From an uncultured Nitrospira sp. (lineage in GTDB: Bacteria; Nitrospirota; Nitrospiria; Nitrospirales; Nitrospiraceae), in NCBI GenBank assembly GCA_946479785.1, contig CAMLHQ010000033.1:1-35404 (forward strand): 35,404 bases of DNA, written 5' to 3'. Positions within the stretch are counted from its first letter, which is position 1; the number at the start of each line of letters is the position of its first letter. The position numbers were made by a program, and so were the translations under genes. Shown in pieces: positions 13,947 through 21,986 of the stretch. Under the pieces are notes generated by a model. It worked only from the letters and a program-made list of their open reading frames with translations. It was not told the origin of the DNA and did no database searches.

Positions 13947-14322
13947 CAATCGCTCGATCTGTGAAGCGTTGAAAGACCGGCTCGAGGCCATGGGGTACAC
14001 CGTCATTGTCGCTCACGACGGCAGGACGGGGCTGGCGCTCATGGCCCTCGAGGCGAAGCAGGCTCCTATCAGTGGCGTGCTGCTGGACCTGCAGATGCCC
14101 ATCATGGACGGCATTCAGGTGCTTCGGGAACTCGGGGTTCATCATAAGCATGTGCCGGTCGTGATGATGACCGCTGAGCAAGATCGCAGCGTTCGTGAAG
14201 AGGCGCTCGGCCTGGGAGCCAGGCAGTATATCTTGAAGCCAGTAGATGCGAGACTGCTTCGACAAATCTGCGAGCAAAACTTTCCCCTAACCGACCATGA
14301 TGGAGCAGATCTGCTCGACTGA
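13918..14322 (+). CDS. Receiver-only response regulator
   Basis: 134 residues from ATG 13918, inside the end of the winged-helix gene (29-base overlap). A single CheY-like REC domain: LLIIDDN (Asp9, Asp10), phospho-acceptor Asp57 in VLLDLQMP, VVMMTAEQD, and YILKPVD with the conserved Lys. No output domain. Since the winged-helix gene supplies a DNA-binding domain without a receiver, the two products may form a split response regulator; that is inference from overlap and domain complement. Confidence 0.9.
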   Translation: MGRRLLIIDDNRSICEALKDRLEAMGYTVIVAHDGRTGLALMALEAKQAPISGVLLDLQMPIMDGIQVLRELGVHHKHVPVVMMTAEQDRSVREEALGLGARQYILKPVDARLLRQICEQNFPLTDHDGADLLD

Positions 14323-14373
14323 ATCTCCCGTATCTCAACTCAAACCCCGCTCCCCTGGCCCATTGTGGGACGG

Positions 14374-14402
14374 TTGACCGGATTTTCTCATCGGCGTAGC
14401 AT
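14374..14402 (+). promoter_or_regulatory. Sigma70 promoter with duplicated leader (copy 1)
   Basis: TTGACC (14374-14379), 17-bp spacer, TAGCAT (14397-14402). Six bases further the conserved leader starts (CTGACGTTCCAGTGACGG..), at the expected transcription start. The same arrangement, with identical spacing, stands at 16782-16810. Confidence 0.7.
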
Positions 14403-14408
14403 ATCGAT

Positions 14409-14520
14409 CTGACGTTCCAGTGACGGTGGCTGCAGTTTCTTCCGCACGCTTCTTCCTGTCATGCTGCGCGCCGGATCACGCCGCAGTTCCCTTCACTCCT
14501 ACGCCGGATGCTCAGTCGCA
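14409..14520 (+). other. Conserved transcript leader (copy 1)
   Basis: Shared with 16817-16930 in blocks: the first 27 bases are identical (from CTGACGTTCC to GGCTGCAG), then GCCGCAG and CACTCCTACGCC, separated by diverged sequence with compensating 1-nt gaps. It may be a 5' UTR element or encode a short peptide: both copies have an open frame beginning GTGACGGTGGCTGCA. Confidence 0.6.
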
Positions 14521-14563
14521 GTGCATCACCGTTCAGATGCGGACCTTTGGAACGAGGGTCCTC

Positions 14564-15034
14564 ATGGAGCCCGTCAGCCGCCGAGCTTTCCTTCCTCTGT
14601 TGGCACTGATCTTCTTGTCAGTCGTCTGCTCCGTTCTTGTGTCCACTCAGATTCACGCGGGCGAATATCCGTCCTTGTTCCTCGCTATCGCTGCACCCAG
14701 CGAGCCTTTCTCTCCGCCCATCGGCTGGGTGGATGATCTCGAGCAGAGGCTCACAACCTACTTCACTAAGAAATATCCCGCCTACAACTTTGCTCCATAT
14801 GAACTGGAACTGGATCGCATCCGCAGCGCCGCCAATCGTGGCGACCGGTGGGGTGCCAAACGGGAAACGGGCGTGTTTCTCAAAATGCTGCTCACTCATG
14901 CATATGGACTGGGGGACGATGCCGCTGACGAATTGGCCGTGATGTCGCGCGAAATCATCCCGGAAGAAGAGTTCGGCATCATCTATCCCGAATCGGGACC
15001 TGAGCCACAGACGAATAGATCTTCCAACTATTGA
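14564..15034 (+). CDS. Exported protein with Tat-like signal, function unknown
   Basis: 156 residues from ATG 14564. The N terminus MEPVSRRAFLPLLALIFL has a twin-arginine-like S-R-R-x-F-L motif before a hydrophobic core, so export may be by Tat; a Sec route is also possible. The mature part (from about residue 32) is acidic, with Tyr-rich stretches (TTYFTKKYPAYNFAPYELEL) and a helical region (LELDRIRSAANRGDRWGAKR). I recognise no domain. It is the first gene after the duplicated promoter/leader; a winged-helix gene follows after 34 nt. The second promoter copy lacks this gene. Confidence 0.65.
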   Translation: MEPVSRRAFLPLLALIFLSVVCSVLVSTQIHAGEYPSLFLAIAAPSEPFSPPIGWVDDLEQRLTTYFTKKYPAYNFAPYELELDRIRSAANRGDRWGAKRETGVFLKMLLTHAYGLGDDAADELAVMSREIIPEEEFGIIYPESGPEPQTNRSSNY

Positions 15035-15068
15035 CGCCCGCGTCAGAACATCAGAAGGAGGGATTGCT

Positions 15069-15308
15069 ATGGCGTCTCATAAACCGGTGACCGAGCGCAT
15101 CCTTGGAGCCGTCAGACACACGCGTGGTTGTGATTTGGATACTCTGGCCGAGAGTTTGCCAGAGCTCACCTGGAATCAGGTCTTTCTCGAAATCGATCGG
15201 TTGAGCCGGAAGGGAGATTTACTGGTGACGTTCAGCACCGGCGGCCGCTACATGATTCAGTTGCCGGAACACCAGAAAGGCCCGAGGACCCATCACGCCC
15301 GGTCCTGA
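15069..15308 (+). CDS. Small winged-helix protein (copy 2)
   Basis: 79 residues; ATG 15069 with AGAAGGAGGG upstream. About 71% identical (56 of 79 counted by eye) to the protein at 16984, and more distantly related to the one at 13662. The core LPELTWNQVFLEIDRLSRKG is a recognition-helix region, followed by a wing (DLLVTFSTGGRYMIQLPE). Tail THHARS is conserved between the two close copies. Probably a DNA-binding regulator; the target is unknown. Confidence 0.8.
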   Translation: MASHKPVTERILGAVRHTRGCDLDTLAESLPELTWNQVFLEIDRLSRKGDLLVTFSTGGRYMIQLPEHQKGPRTHHARS

Positions 15309-15524
15309 TGATGCGATCTCAGATCCGGTTTCTCTCTCGCGGAAGAGACGCCCTGATCGGCCCCCTCAGCGGGTCGAAGACGGCCGTGTCCCGGGAGATG
15401 CGGCAATCGGCGGGATATCTCCACGACCCGTCGCGAGATCGACCAAAAACTCGTTGATCGAACCGGGGAAATAGTCCAGCGTCGGAGATTCAATATCCAG
15501 CCTTCATCAGGCTAACCAGCCTAA
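15309..15524. other. Stretch after winged-helix copy 2, no firm gene
   Basis: All three plus-strand frames run open here for 45-60 codons. One (15308-15457) begins with an ATG that overlaps the preceding stop (TGATG), giving a 49-residue Arg/Ser-rich product; another frame remains open to a TAA near 15515. None has a recognisable family or good codon signal, so this could be a decayed gene. I do not call one. Confidence 0.4.
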
Positions 15525-15812
15525 ATGCTCCCTCCAAGCTTGCTCGTGGTCTCCCCTCCCAAGCGGCGAATAGGAGAATGTCGCCCGCGATGGTCCAACT
15601 GCGCCCATGGACCACTCTATTTTAAGTAATCCTTCCAAGCTTACTTGTCACGCTCCAGGGATGGAAGCTGATTGGTCTCCCACTGCGCGCATGCAGCGAG
15701 CACTGCCCGCAGTGTTCACATACGATCTACCTTTTGTGCGCGCTGCGCGAGCACAGGAGACCAACAGCTTCCACACCCCTACCTTCCCGTGTGCGCACTC
15801 CGGGAGCACAGG
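15525..15812 (+). repeat. Composite dispersed palindromic repeat
   Basis: Starts with the ATGCTCCCTCCAAGC motif (15525-15546); a diverged copy lies at 15628-15647. The palindromic unit 15663-15772 has arms GGAAGCTGATTGGTCTCC and GGAGACCAACAGCTTCC, with inner stems CACTGCG/CGCAGTG and TGTGC/GCACA. The right half 15730-15812 matches 1-82. It fills the gap before the transglycosylase gene and forms part of an open frame upstream of that gene's true start. Confidence 0.8.
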
Positions 15813-15870
15813 ACCATGCGGGCGGCGTTCTAAGGTTCTATCCTTTCTGCTCCTCAGCTATAGTTGTTCT

Positions 15871-16785
15871 ATGCCTTCTCGACCTAATCTGCATTCTCGT
15901 CGCCGCCGCTCTCGCCGCCGCTTCACCATTCACAAGCTGTGGCGTTTTTCACGACGGCGCTGGCGTGAACTGCGAGCTTTCACACGCGCATTGTGGGCCT
16001 CTCATCCGGCTGTCAGCATCCCTCTCACAGCCGTGCTTCTTCTTATTGCCTGGCTCAGCATCAACTGGATCTACCACGCCATCAACAAGCCGACTGAAGT
16101 CTTCTTTCCCCTCGACAATGCGCTCGACAAAAATCTCGCCGAAACCTGGCGCGAGTACGGGCCGCTCTTCCGGGAACATGCCACCGCCGTGATCACGCCC
16201 GAACTGCTGGCTGCGCTCGCGCAGGTGGAGGGAAGCGGCAATCCCGTCGCGCGAACCTACTGGCGCTGGCAACTCTCATGGAATCCGCTGGAGTGGTATC
16301 GACCGGCCTCCAGCGCGGTGGGGATGTATCAGCTCACCGATGGCACGTTTCAGGCCGCGAAACGCTACTGTGTCCACGACCATATGGTGGTGGAGGACGG
16401 TCCCTGGCACGACCTGCAATCTTGTTGGTTCAATAGTCTCTATACCCGTGTGTTGCCGAGCCATGCGATCGAGCTGACGGCCGCGCTGCTCGACCGTCAA
16501 GTGGCGAATGCGATCGGCTCGAAGTCACGCGTGGCCTCCATGCTGCAACAAAAACAGACCCTCGCGGCGGTGATTCATCTCTGCGGCGCCGGTGCGGGCC
16601 ACGATTTTGCCATGCGCGGATTTCGCCTCTCTCCACATCAACGCTGCGGCGACCATGACGTGCGGATCTATCTGGCGAAGATCGATGACATGAAACGCCG
16701 GTTTGCCCGGCTGGCCGCCGGTAGCACGCGTTACGTTCCGGAACATAAGATTTCCGGCCTCCATGGCGGGGTGAAGACCGGTTGA
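15871..16785 (+). CDS. Membrane-anchored lytic transglycosylase (SLT-type)
   Basis: 304 residues from ATG 15871; the frame is open further upstream, but that part is repeat sequence. Very Arg-rich cytoplasmic tail (1-40), one membrane helix about 47-69 (VSIPLTAVLLLIAWLSINWI), then a periplasmic domain. The SLT/lysozyme-like core has the catalytic Glu120 in LLAALAQVEGSGNP and the following SSAVGMYQLTDGTF. It would cleave peptidoglycan between MurNAc and GlcNAc. No clear ribosome-binding site. It lies between two paralogous winged-helix genes; its stop codon overlaps the -35 box of the second promoter copy. Confidence 0.85.
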   Translation: MPSRPNLHSRRRRSRRRFTIHKLWRFSRRRWRELRAFTRALWASHPAVSIPLTAVLLLIAWLSINWIYHAINKPTEVFFPLDNALDKNLAETWREYGPLFREHATAVITPELLAALAQVEGSGNPVARTYWRWQLSWNPLEWYRPASSAVGMYQLTDGTFQAAKRYCVHDHMVVEDGPWHDLQSCWFNSLYTRVLPSHAIELTAALLDRQVANAIGSKSRVASMLQQKQTLAAVIHLCGAGAGHDFAMRGFRLSPHQRCGDHDVRIYLAKIDDMKRRFARLAAGSTRYVPEHKISGLHGGVKTG

Positions 16786-16810
16786 CCGGGCTATCGCCGA
16801 GGCGTAGGCT
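16782..16810 (+). promoter_or_regulatory. Sigma70 promoter with duplicated leader (copy 2)
   Basis: TTGACC (16782-16787, overlapping the upstream stop codon), 17-bp spacer, TAGGCT (16805-16810), then six bases to CTGACGTTCC at 16817. Same geometry as 14374-14402. Confidence 0.7.
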
Positions 16811-16816
16811 AGAGGC

Positions 16817-16930
16817 CTGACGTTCCAGTGACGGTGGCTGCAGCTCTTTCCGTCCACTCCAGCCCGTCACCCTGCGTACTGATATCTCGCCGCAGCGCCA
16901 TCACTCCTACGCCAGACACGTTCCCGCAAC
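16817..16930 (+). other. Conserved transcript leader (copy 2)
   Basis: Block-wise copy of 14409-14520 (see there). Here it leads to a winged-helix gene 54 bases further on, without the Tat-type gene found after copy 1. Confidence 0.6.
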
Positions 16931-16983
16931 AGATCTCTACCATTTCGCAACAGGCGTCCGAACTCCGACAGGAGGAGTTGATC

Positions 16984-17223
16984 ATGGCCACGACACATCC
17001 TGTAACCGATCGCATTCTCCGAGCGGTCAAACGCGCGCATCGGTGTGACTTGGATGCCCTGGCGACCAGCCTGCCCGAGCTCACCTGGAATCAGGTGTTT
17101 TTCGAAATCGATCGCTTGAGCCGGAACGGTGAGCTGGTCGTGACATTCGACGGCGGCGATCGCTACATGATCCAGTTGCCGGAGCATAAGAAGAAGGTTT
17201 CGACCCATCACGCCCGGTCATGA
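16984..17223 (+). CDS. Small winged-helix protein (copy 3)
   Basis: 79 residues; ATG 16984 with ACAGGAGGAG upstream. Close paralogue of the 15069 product (about 71% identity), with differences mainly in the first helix (RAVKRAHRCDLDALATS versus the Thr/Gly-containing version) and the wing (TFDGGDRYMIQLPE). Winged-helix core LPELTWNQVFFEIDRLSRNG. Together with its promoter and leader it looks like a duplication of the 14374-15308 unit from which the Tat-type gene is missing. It converges with the outer-membrane protein gene. Confidence 0.82.
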   Translation: MATTHPVTDRILRAVKRAHRCDLDALATSLPELTWNQVFFEIDRLSRNGELVVTFDGGDRYMIQLPEHKKKVSTHHARS

Positions 17224-17297
17224 TTGATGGACGCAGGTGAACTGACTGTCGACAAAGAGACAGATCGTTCAATCTTTGCGTGCTCATTTGTGCCAGA

Positions 17298-18623
17298 TCA
17301 AAACGGGTAATCCAACCCCACGAACGCATTGAATCCATCCCGCCCATAGGCAAAATCGGCACGACCGACGATATGCGGCCTGGCCAACATCCGTAAACCG
17401 GCGCCAGGATTCACCTGCCAATTCTGGAGATTCAGTTTGTTCCAGGGTTGCTCCCGTTCGACGCGTCCCAGGTCCACAAAGGGCGCAATTTCCAGTCCGA
17501 TCGTATGGCCAAAAATCTCACGCTCCTGCACTAGAATGCGCTCCTCGAGGTTGAACAAAATTGCAGTATTGCTGATATAGCGGTTCTGGCCGAATGCGCG
17601 GAGGGTATTCTCACCCCCCAACATCGGGCGTTCGTAAAACGGAATGCCGCTTTGCTCACCTTTGTCACCGACCACGCCATCCAACAGGAAGCGAGGAGCG
17701 AAAATCAGCCAGCCCTGGCCGTGCGGAATCAAGGTACGGGCATCGAGTGTGTAGCGCCACCAACGATGGGGTTCGTTCGAGTGGAAATCTTGGACGTACT
17801 CCCCACTCGCCGTCACATAGCTGCCGATCACGGGCGTCCGTTGATGGTCCCGGGTATCATAGAACACGCTCAGGCGATGGCCAAGAATCTGTGCCCCATG
17901 AATCCCGGCGACCGTCGGGAAAAATTGTGCGGTCGACGGCAAGGAGTTCACTACCCCTTGCTGCACGTCGACCTCTCGATACCGCTCCGTGAAGAGCACG
18001 CCAAAGTCGGGAGTGAGGTTGATACCTCCGGTCAGGTTGATTTTGGTCTCCCGTGACGTGTAGTTCGTCTCCCGTTGCTCGTTCGCTTGGTTGCCAAAGC
18101 CGAAAAAGCGGGCGAACGGATTTTTCACCCACTCGGCCTGCCCCCCAATAATAAAACGGCCCCCGCCGGCGCCGACATCCTTGTAGCGGACGTCAAAGTC
18201 ACGGGCAATTTTCTCAGACAGTAACCAGTTGATCTCATATTTCGCTGTATCGGAGGGATAATGGAGAAAACTGCCGGTGGCGGTCTGCCCGACGAGGTGA
18301 TTGTAGAGGTACTGCGGTGCAATGATCGTCCCGATGTGCCCATCCGCATTTTCTTTCACGATCGGCATCAGGGCCCCGACCCAGGAGCCTTCATTTCTGG
18401 TATACCCGAAGGCGGGAAGCGGTATAACGGTATAGTCGCCCCACTTTAAGTACGACTCCAGCGGATCCGGCTCCCTGGGCGGTTCAGTGTTGGCTTTTTC
18501 TTCGACCGGGGGGCTACTTTCAATAACGTCTTGTGCGTGAACCGTTCCTGTGAGCGGAGTGCCCGCGATCAGCAAGAAGGGCAGAATGCAGAGGAAAAGT
18601 CTTGCAACCGTGATGTGCGTCAA
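17298..18623 (-). CDS. BamA/TamA-family (Omp85) outer-membrane protein without POTRA domains
   Basis: 441 residues. Signal peptide MTHITVARLFLCILPFLLIAG..VHAQD, then a Pro/Glu-rich linker (about 32-55) and one C-terminal beta-barrel of the bacterial surface antigen/Omp85 type. The ER-x-x-LGGENTLRAFGQNR segment with FNLEERILV is typical of this barrel, and the protein ends in ..VGLDYPF, with the terminal Phe used by the BAM machinery. There is no room for POTRA repeats, so it resembles short patatin-like or stand-alone D15 barrels. The start is TTG 18623 with a weak ribosome-binding site. It is the last gene of the minus-strand metal-efflux cluster, though it may have its own control region. 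Confidence 0.82.
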   Translation of the reverse strand: MTHITVARLFLCILPFLLIAGTPLTGTVHAQDVIESSPPVEEKANTEPPREPDPLESYLKWGDYTVIPLPAFGYTRNEGSWVGALMPIVKENADGHIGTIIAPQYLYNHLVGQTATGSFLHYPSDTAKYEINWLLSEKIARDFDVRYKDVGAGGGRFIIGGQAEWVKNPFARFFGFGNQANEQRETNYTSRETKINLTGGINLTPDFGVLFTERYREVDVQQGVVNSLPSTAQFFPTVAGIHGAQILGHRLSVFYDTRDHQRTPVIGSYVTASGEYVQDFHSNEPHRWWRYTLDARTLIPHGQGWLIFAPRFLLDGVVGDKGEQSGIPFYERPMLGGENTLRAFGQNRYISNTAILFNLEERILVQEREIFGHTIGLEIAPFVDLGRVEREQPWNKLNLQNWQVNPGAGLRMLARPHIVGRADFAYGRDGFNAFVGLDYPF

Positions 18624-18658
18624 TCGGACCTGACCGAATATACTGATCGAAGGAGAAA

Positions 18659-18676
18659 CCGATTTAATGAAATCGG
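18659..18676. promoter_or_regulatory. Perfect inverted repeat upstream of the outer-membrane protein gene
   Basis: CCGATTT-AATG-AAATCGG, 7-bp arms, lies 36 bases upstream of the TTG start. A second inverted repeat (AAGGCCTC at 18690-18697 with GAGGCCTT at 18715-18722) covers the end of the 63-residue ORF. Either could be an operator, an attenuator or an intra-operon hairpin. Confidence 0.4.
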
Positions 18677-18695
18677 CGGATAATACGCCAAGGCC

Positions 18696-18887
18696 TCAAA
18701 AATTACCATTCAGGAGAGGCCTTAAACGGTCTGGGTTAAAAAAAGCGCCGGTAGGCTGTCGCACGTAACTCCAATAATGCTCCCGCTGTTGGTAGAGGCA
18801 TATCATCGTGTCAAAAAGGACTGATTCAAGATAGCTTTCAGCTGATTTCCGATTTCGCAAAGTCCAGCCAGTACAAACAGTGCTCAT
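18696..18887 (-). CDS. Small hypothetical protein downstream of the RND pump (63 aa)
   Basis: 63 residues from ATG 18887, with AGAGGA seven bases upstream and only 17 bases after the pump stop codon, which supports expression in the efflux operon. It has two Cys, is rich in aromatic residues (MICLYQQREHYWSYVRQPTG) and has no signal peptide or membrane helix. No family recognised. An inverted repeat lies over its last codons. It could be a chance frame, but spacing and ribosome-binding site are good. Confidence 0.45.
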   Translation of the reverse strand: MSTVCTGWTLRNRKSAESYLESVLFDTMICLYQQREHYWSYVRQPTGAFFNPDRLRPLLNGNF

Positions 18888-18904
18888 GACATTTTCCTCT
18901 GAAG

Positions 18905-21900
18905 TTATGTCGACCTGGTATCACGAGCGCAAATTCGAGCATAAACCGTTGGGATCACCAAGAGTGTCAAGACCGTGGAGGTAATTAACCCGCCGATGAC
19001 CACCGTGGCGAGTGGCCGCTGAACCTCGGCTCCCATTGTCGTTGCTAACGCCATGGGAAGAAAGCCGAGGCTCGCCACCATTGCGGTCATCAGCACCGGT
19101 CGCAGTCGATCCATCGCCCCCTGCCTGACCGCCTCATCTGTCCGGATACCTTCCGCTTCGAGTTGCCGGATGTGACTGATCAATACGACGCCATTGAGGA
19201 CAGCAATTCCGAATAGCGCAATAAATCCGATTACCGCCGAGATGCTGAGCGGCAGGCCACGGAGCCAGAGGGCAAGCACACCACCGGACAACGCCAAGGG
19301 TACGTTGAGAAAAATGAGCAGTGCAGGACGCATGGTCCCAAAAATGACAGACAGGACGCCGAGAATCAGAAGAAGGGTCAGGGGCACGACCACAGCTAAT
19401 CGGCCGGTGGCTTCTTGAAGATGCTGAAACTGCCCGCCCCATGTTAGTTCGTACCCTGTCGGGAGTGTTACCTCGCGTGCTACTGTGCGCTGAGCCTCTG
19501 CCACGAAACTCCCTAAATCCCTTCCTCGGATGTTGTTCTCCACCACAATACGTCGCTGCACATGTTCTCTGCTGATCTGAGCCGGTCCCGCATCCACTCG
19601 GATGGCCGCCACACGGGAGAGAGGGACGAGTTCACCATGTACGGTGGGAATGAGCAGATTTCCTAATGCGACCGGATCAGCTGTTGCGCTATCGATGATG
19701 CGGACCACAAGATCGAATCGTCGCGGGCCTTGCACCACGGTACCGACGACGTGACCCACGCGCGTGGCCTGGACAAGAGTCAGCACGTCATCGGCCGTGA
19801 TTCCATAGCGCGCGATCTGAGAACGGTCCACAATCACCCGCAGGAGTGGGAGCCCGGCGACCTGCTCGACTCTGACATCTGCGGCGCCGTGCACGTTCTC
19901 CAACACACGCGCCACGGCTTCAGCCCTCTGCTTGAGCAGATCTAGGTCAGGCCCGAAGATTTTTACCGCAAGGTCCGATCGAGTCCCTGCAATCAACTCG
20001 TTGAAGCGCATCTCAATCGGTTGTGTAAAACTAAGACCGACGCCAGGTACTGTATCGAGAATAGCTGGTTTCATCTTCGCGATGAGGTCCTCGCGAGTTC
20101 CGGCAGTCGTCCATTCCTGCTGAGGTTTAAGAATGACGAACATATCTGACATGTCTACTCCCATGACGTCAGTCGCCACCTCAGGGCTTCCGGTCCTGGT
20201 CACCACCTGCACGACTTCCGGAAATCTGCGAAGCACCCGTTCAACGTCTAACGCAGTGCGAACCGATTCACTCAGCGACACACTGGGTAATCGCCACACC
20301 TGAATCACCATGTCTCCTTCGTCGAGTCGAGGCACAAACTCGATGCCGAGCCACGCACCGATCCCGAGGCTTACGATAAACAGGCCGACGGCCGGCGTGA
20401 CGACCCAAGTTGGGCGTGCCATCGCCCATCTCAGGCAGGGTTCATAGGCACGGCGCAGCATTCGGAGCGCATGCGTTTCCTCATGTCCGGCCTTGGCCTT
20501 CACAAACCAGAAGGCGAGGAGCGGTGTGACCGTCACCGCGAGGAGGAGCGATCCGGCCAGCGCCAGGATCACGGTCAGGGCCATCGGACGGAACATCTTT
20601 CCCTCGATCCCGGTGAGTGCCAGGATGGGCACATACACGAGAATGATAATGCTGACGGCGAACGTCATTGGGCGAAGAACCTCACGACCAGCCCTCTGGA
20701 CCTCGTGTAGGCGTTCATCTGGATTCATATCTACTTTTTTGGCCAACCGTCGGAGGATGTTGTCGATCATTACGACTGATCCATCCACAAGCAAGCCGAA
20801 GTCGATGGCACCGAGGCTCATGAGGTTGCCGGAGAGTCCAGCCTGCATCATCCCGATGAATGCGATAAGCATCGAGAGAGGAATGGCCGACGCCACGATC
20901 AGTCCTGCGCGGAGATTACCAAGAAAGAGCAGCAAGACTGCAATGACGAGAAGCCCGCCCTCAAGGAGATTGTTCCGCACGGTCCGGATCACCTTTGACA
21001 CGAAGATCGTCCGGTCATAGTACGGTTCGATCGTCACGCCAGATGGGAGCGTGGCCTGGATTTCCTGTACCCGGGCTTTGACCCGTTCGACGACTCGCTG
21101 GGCGTTCTCGCCAGCCAACATCTGGACCATGCCGATGACGGTTTCGCCTTCTCCCATGGCAGTCGCGGCTCCGATGCGGAGCGCTGATGCTTCCTTGACC
21201 TCAGCGATGTTGGAAATGTAAATCGGCACTCCACCTTGGCCGTGGGCCACCACGATTCTCGCGAGGTCGGCCACCTGGGTCGCTAAGGCTTCGCCGCGAA
21301 TGAGCAATTGCTCGCGTTGACGCTCGATGTACCCGCCGCCTGCCATGGCGTTGTTTCGTTCGAGCGCCTCGAACACTTGTCGGAGCGACAACTTGTAGGA
21401 CAGGAGCTTGGCTGGGTCCACCACGACCTGGAACTGTTGGGGTTCTCCTCCCCAAATATTCACTTCCACCACTCCTGGAACCGCTCGGAGTCGCATCCCG
21501 ATCTCCCATTCGAGGAGCGTCCGGAGCGCCATGGCGCTATAGCCGTCGCCTTTCAGCGTGAATTGATAGACCTCGCCTAATCCTGTCGTCAGTGGTCCCA
21601 TGATCGGCCGGCCGTACTCGACGGGGATGCGTTCCATTGCGCGAGCCAGCCGTTCGGTCACCAACTGCCTCGCGCGGTAGATGTCCGTCTGATCTTCGAA
21701 GATCGCGGTGACGGCCGAGAGCCCATAGCGCGAGACCGACCGGAGTTCGCGTAGGGCAGGCAATCCGCTCAGCGACGCCTCGATCGGAAACGTGATGAAC
21801 TGTTCCACTTCAACCGGGCCGAGCGCGGGTGAACGGGTCAGGATTTGGACCTGAACGGGCGTCAGGTCCGGCATGGCGTCAATGGTCAGGTGGGTGAACG

Positions 21901-21985
21901 ACCATAGGCCGAGGGCGATCACGAGCATCGTCGCCACCAGCGTGAAGAAGCGATAACGTAGCGAGAGGGTGAACAATCGCTCCAC
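18905..21985 (-). CDS. Heavy-metal efflux RND pump (CzcA/CusA family)
   Basis: 1026 residues, full length for HME-RND pumps. N terminus MERLFTLSLRYRFFTLVATM leads into the first helix. Transmembrane helix 4 carries the proton-relay region GAIDFGLLVDGSVVMIDN with Asp395, Asp401 and Asp408. In CzcA-type zinc/cobalt pumps the pattern is DFG..D..E, so this is nearer to Czc than to Cus, with Asp in place of the Glu. Inner-membrane proton antiporter that works with the adaptor and TolC-type protein encoded just upstream. GTG start one base after the adaptor stop, so translation is coupled. Metal specificity cannot be fixed from sequence. Confidence 0.95.
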   Translation of the reverse strand: MERLFTLSLRYRFFTLVATMLVIALGLWSFTHLTIDAMPDLTPVQVQILTRSPALGPVEVEQFITFPIEASLSGLPALRELRSVSRYGLSAVTAIFEDQTDIYRARQLVTERLARAMERIPVEYGRPIMGPLTTGLGEVYQFTLKGDGYSAMALRTLLEWEIGMRLRAVPGVVEVNIWGGEPQQFQVVVDPAKLLSYKLSLRQVFEALERNNAMAGGGYIERQREQLLIRGEALATQVADLARIVVAHGQGGVPIYISNIAEVKEASALRIGAATAMGEGETVIGMVQMLAGENAQRVVERVKARVQEIQATLPSGVTIEPYYDRTIFVSKVIRTVRNNLLEGGLLVIAVLLLFLGNLRAGLIVASAIPLSMLIAFIGMMQAGLSGNLMSLGAIDFGLLVDGSVVMIDNILRRLAKKVDMNPDERLHEVQRAGREVLRPMTFAVSIIILVYVPILALTGIEGKMFRPMALTVILALAGSLLLAVTVTPLLAFWFVKAKAGHEETHALRMLRRAYEPCLRWAMARPTWVVTPAVGLFIVSLGIGAWLGIEFVPRLDEGDMVIQVWRLPSVSLSESVRTALDVERVLRRFPEVVQVVTRTGSPEVATDVMGVDMSDMFVILKPQQEWTTAGTREDLIAKMKPAILDTVPGVGLSFTQPIEMRFNELIAGTRSDLAVKIFGPDLDLLKQRAEAVARVLENVHGAADVRVEQVAGLPLLRVIVDRSQIARYGITADDVLTLVQATRVGHVVGTVVQGPRRFDLVVRIIDSATADPVALGNLLIPTVHGELVPLSRVAAIRVDAGPAQISREHVQRRIVVENNIRGRDLGSFVAEAQRTVAREVTLPTGYELTWGGQFQHLQEATGRLAVVVPLTLLLILGVLSVIFGTMRPALLIFLNVPLALSGGVLALWLRGLPLSISAVIGFIALFGIAVLNGVVLISHIRQLEAEGIRTDEAVRQGAMDRLRPVLMTAMVASLGFLPMALATTMGAEVQRPLATVVIGGLITSTVLTLLVIPTVYARICARDTRST

Positions 21986-21986
21986 G

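Noticed and set aside
15607..15870. N-terminal extension of the transglycosylase (88 extra codons)
   Set aside because: This part is dispersed repeat DNA that happens to stay open; the membrane protein begins sensibly at 15871.
18690..18722. Inverted repeat AAGGCCTC..GAGGCCTT as an intrinsic terminator
   Set aside because: The loop is 17 bases and no T-run follows on the minus strand, so it is not convincing as a terminator.
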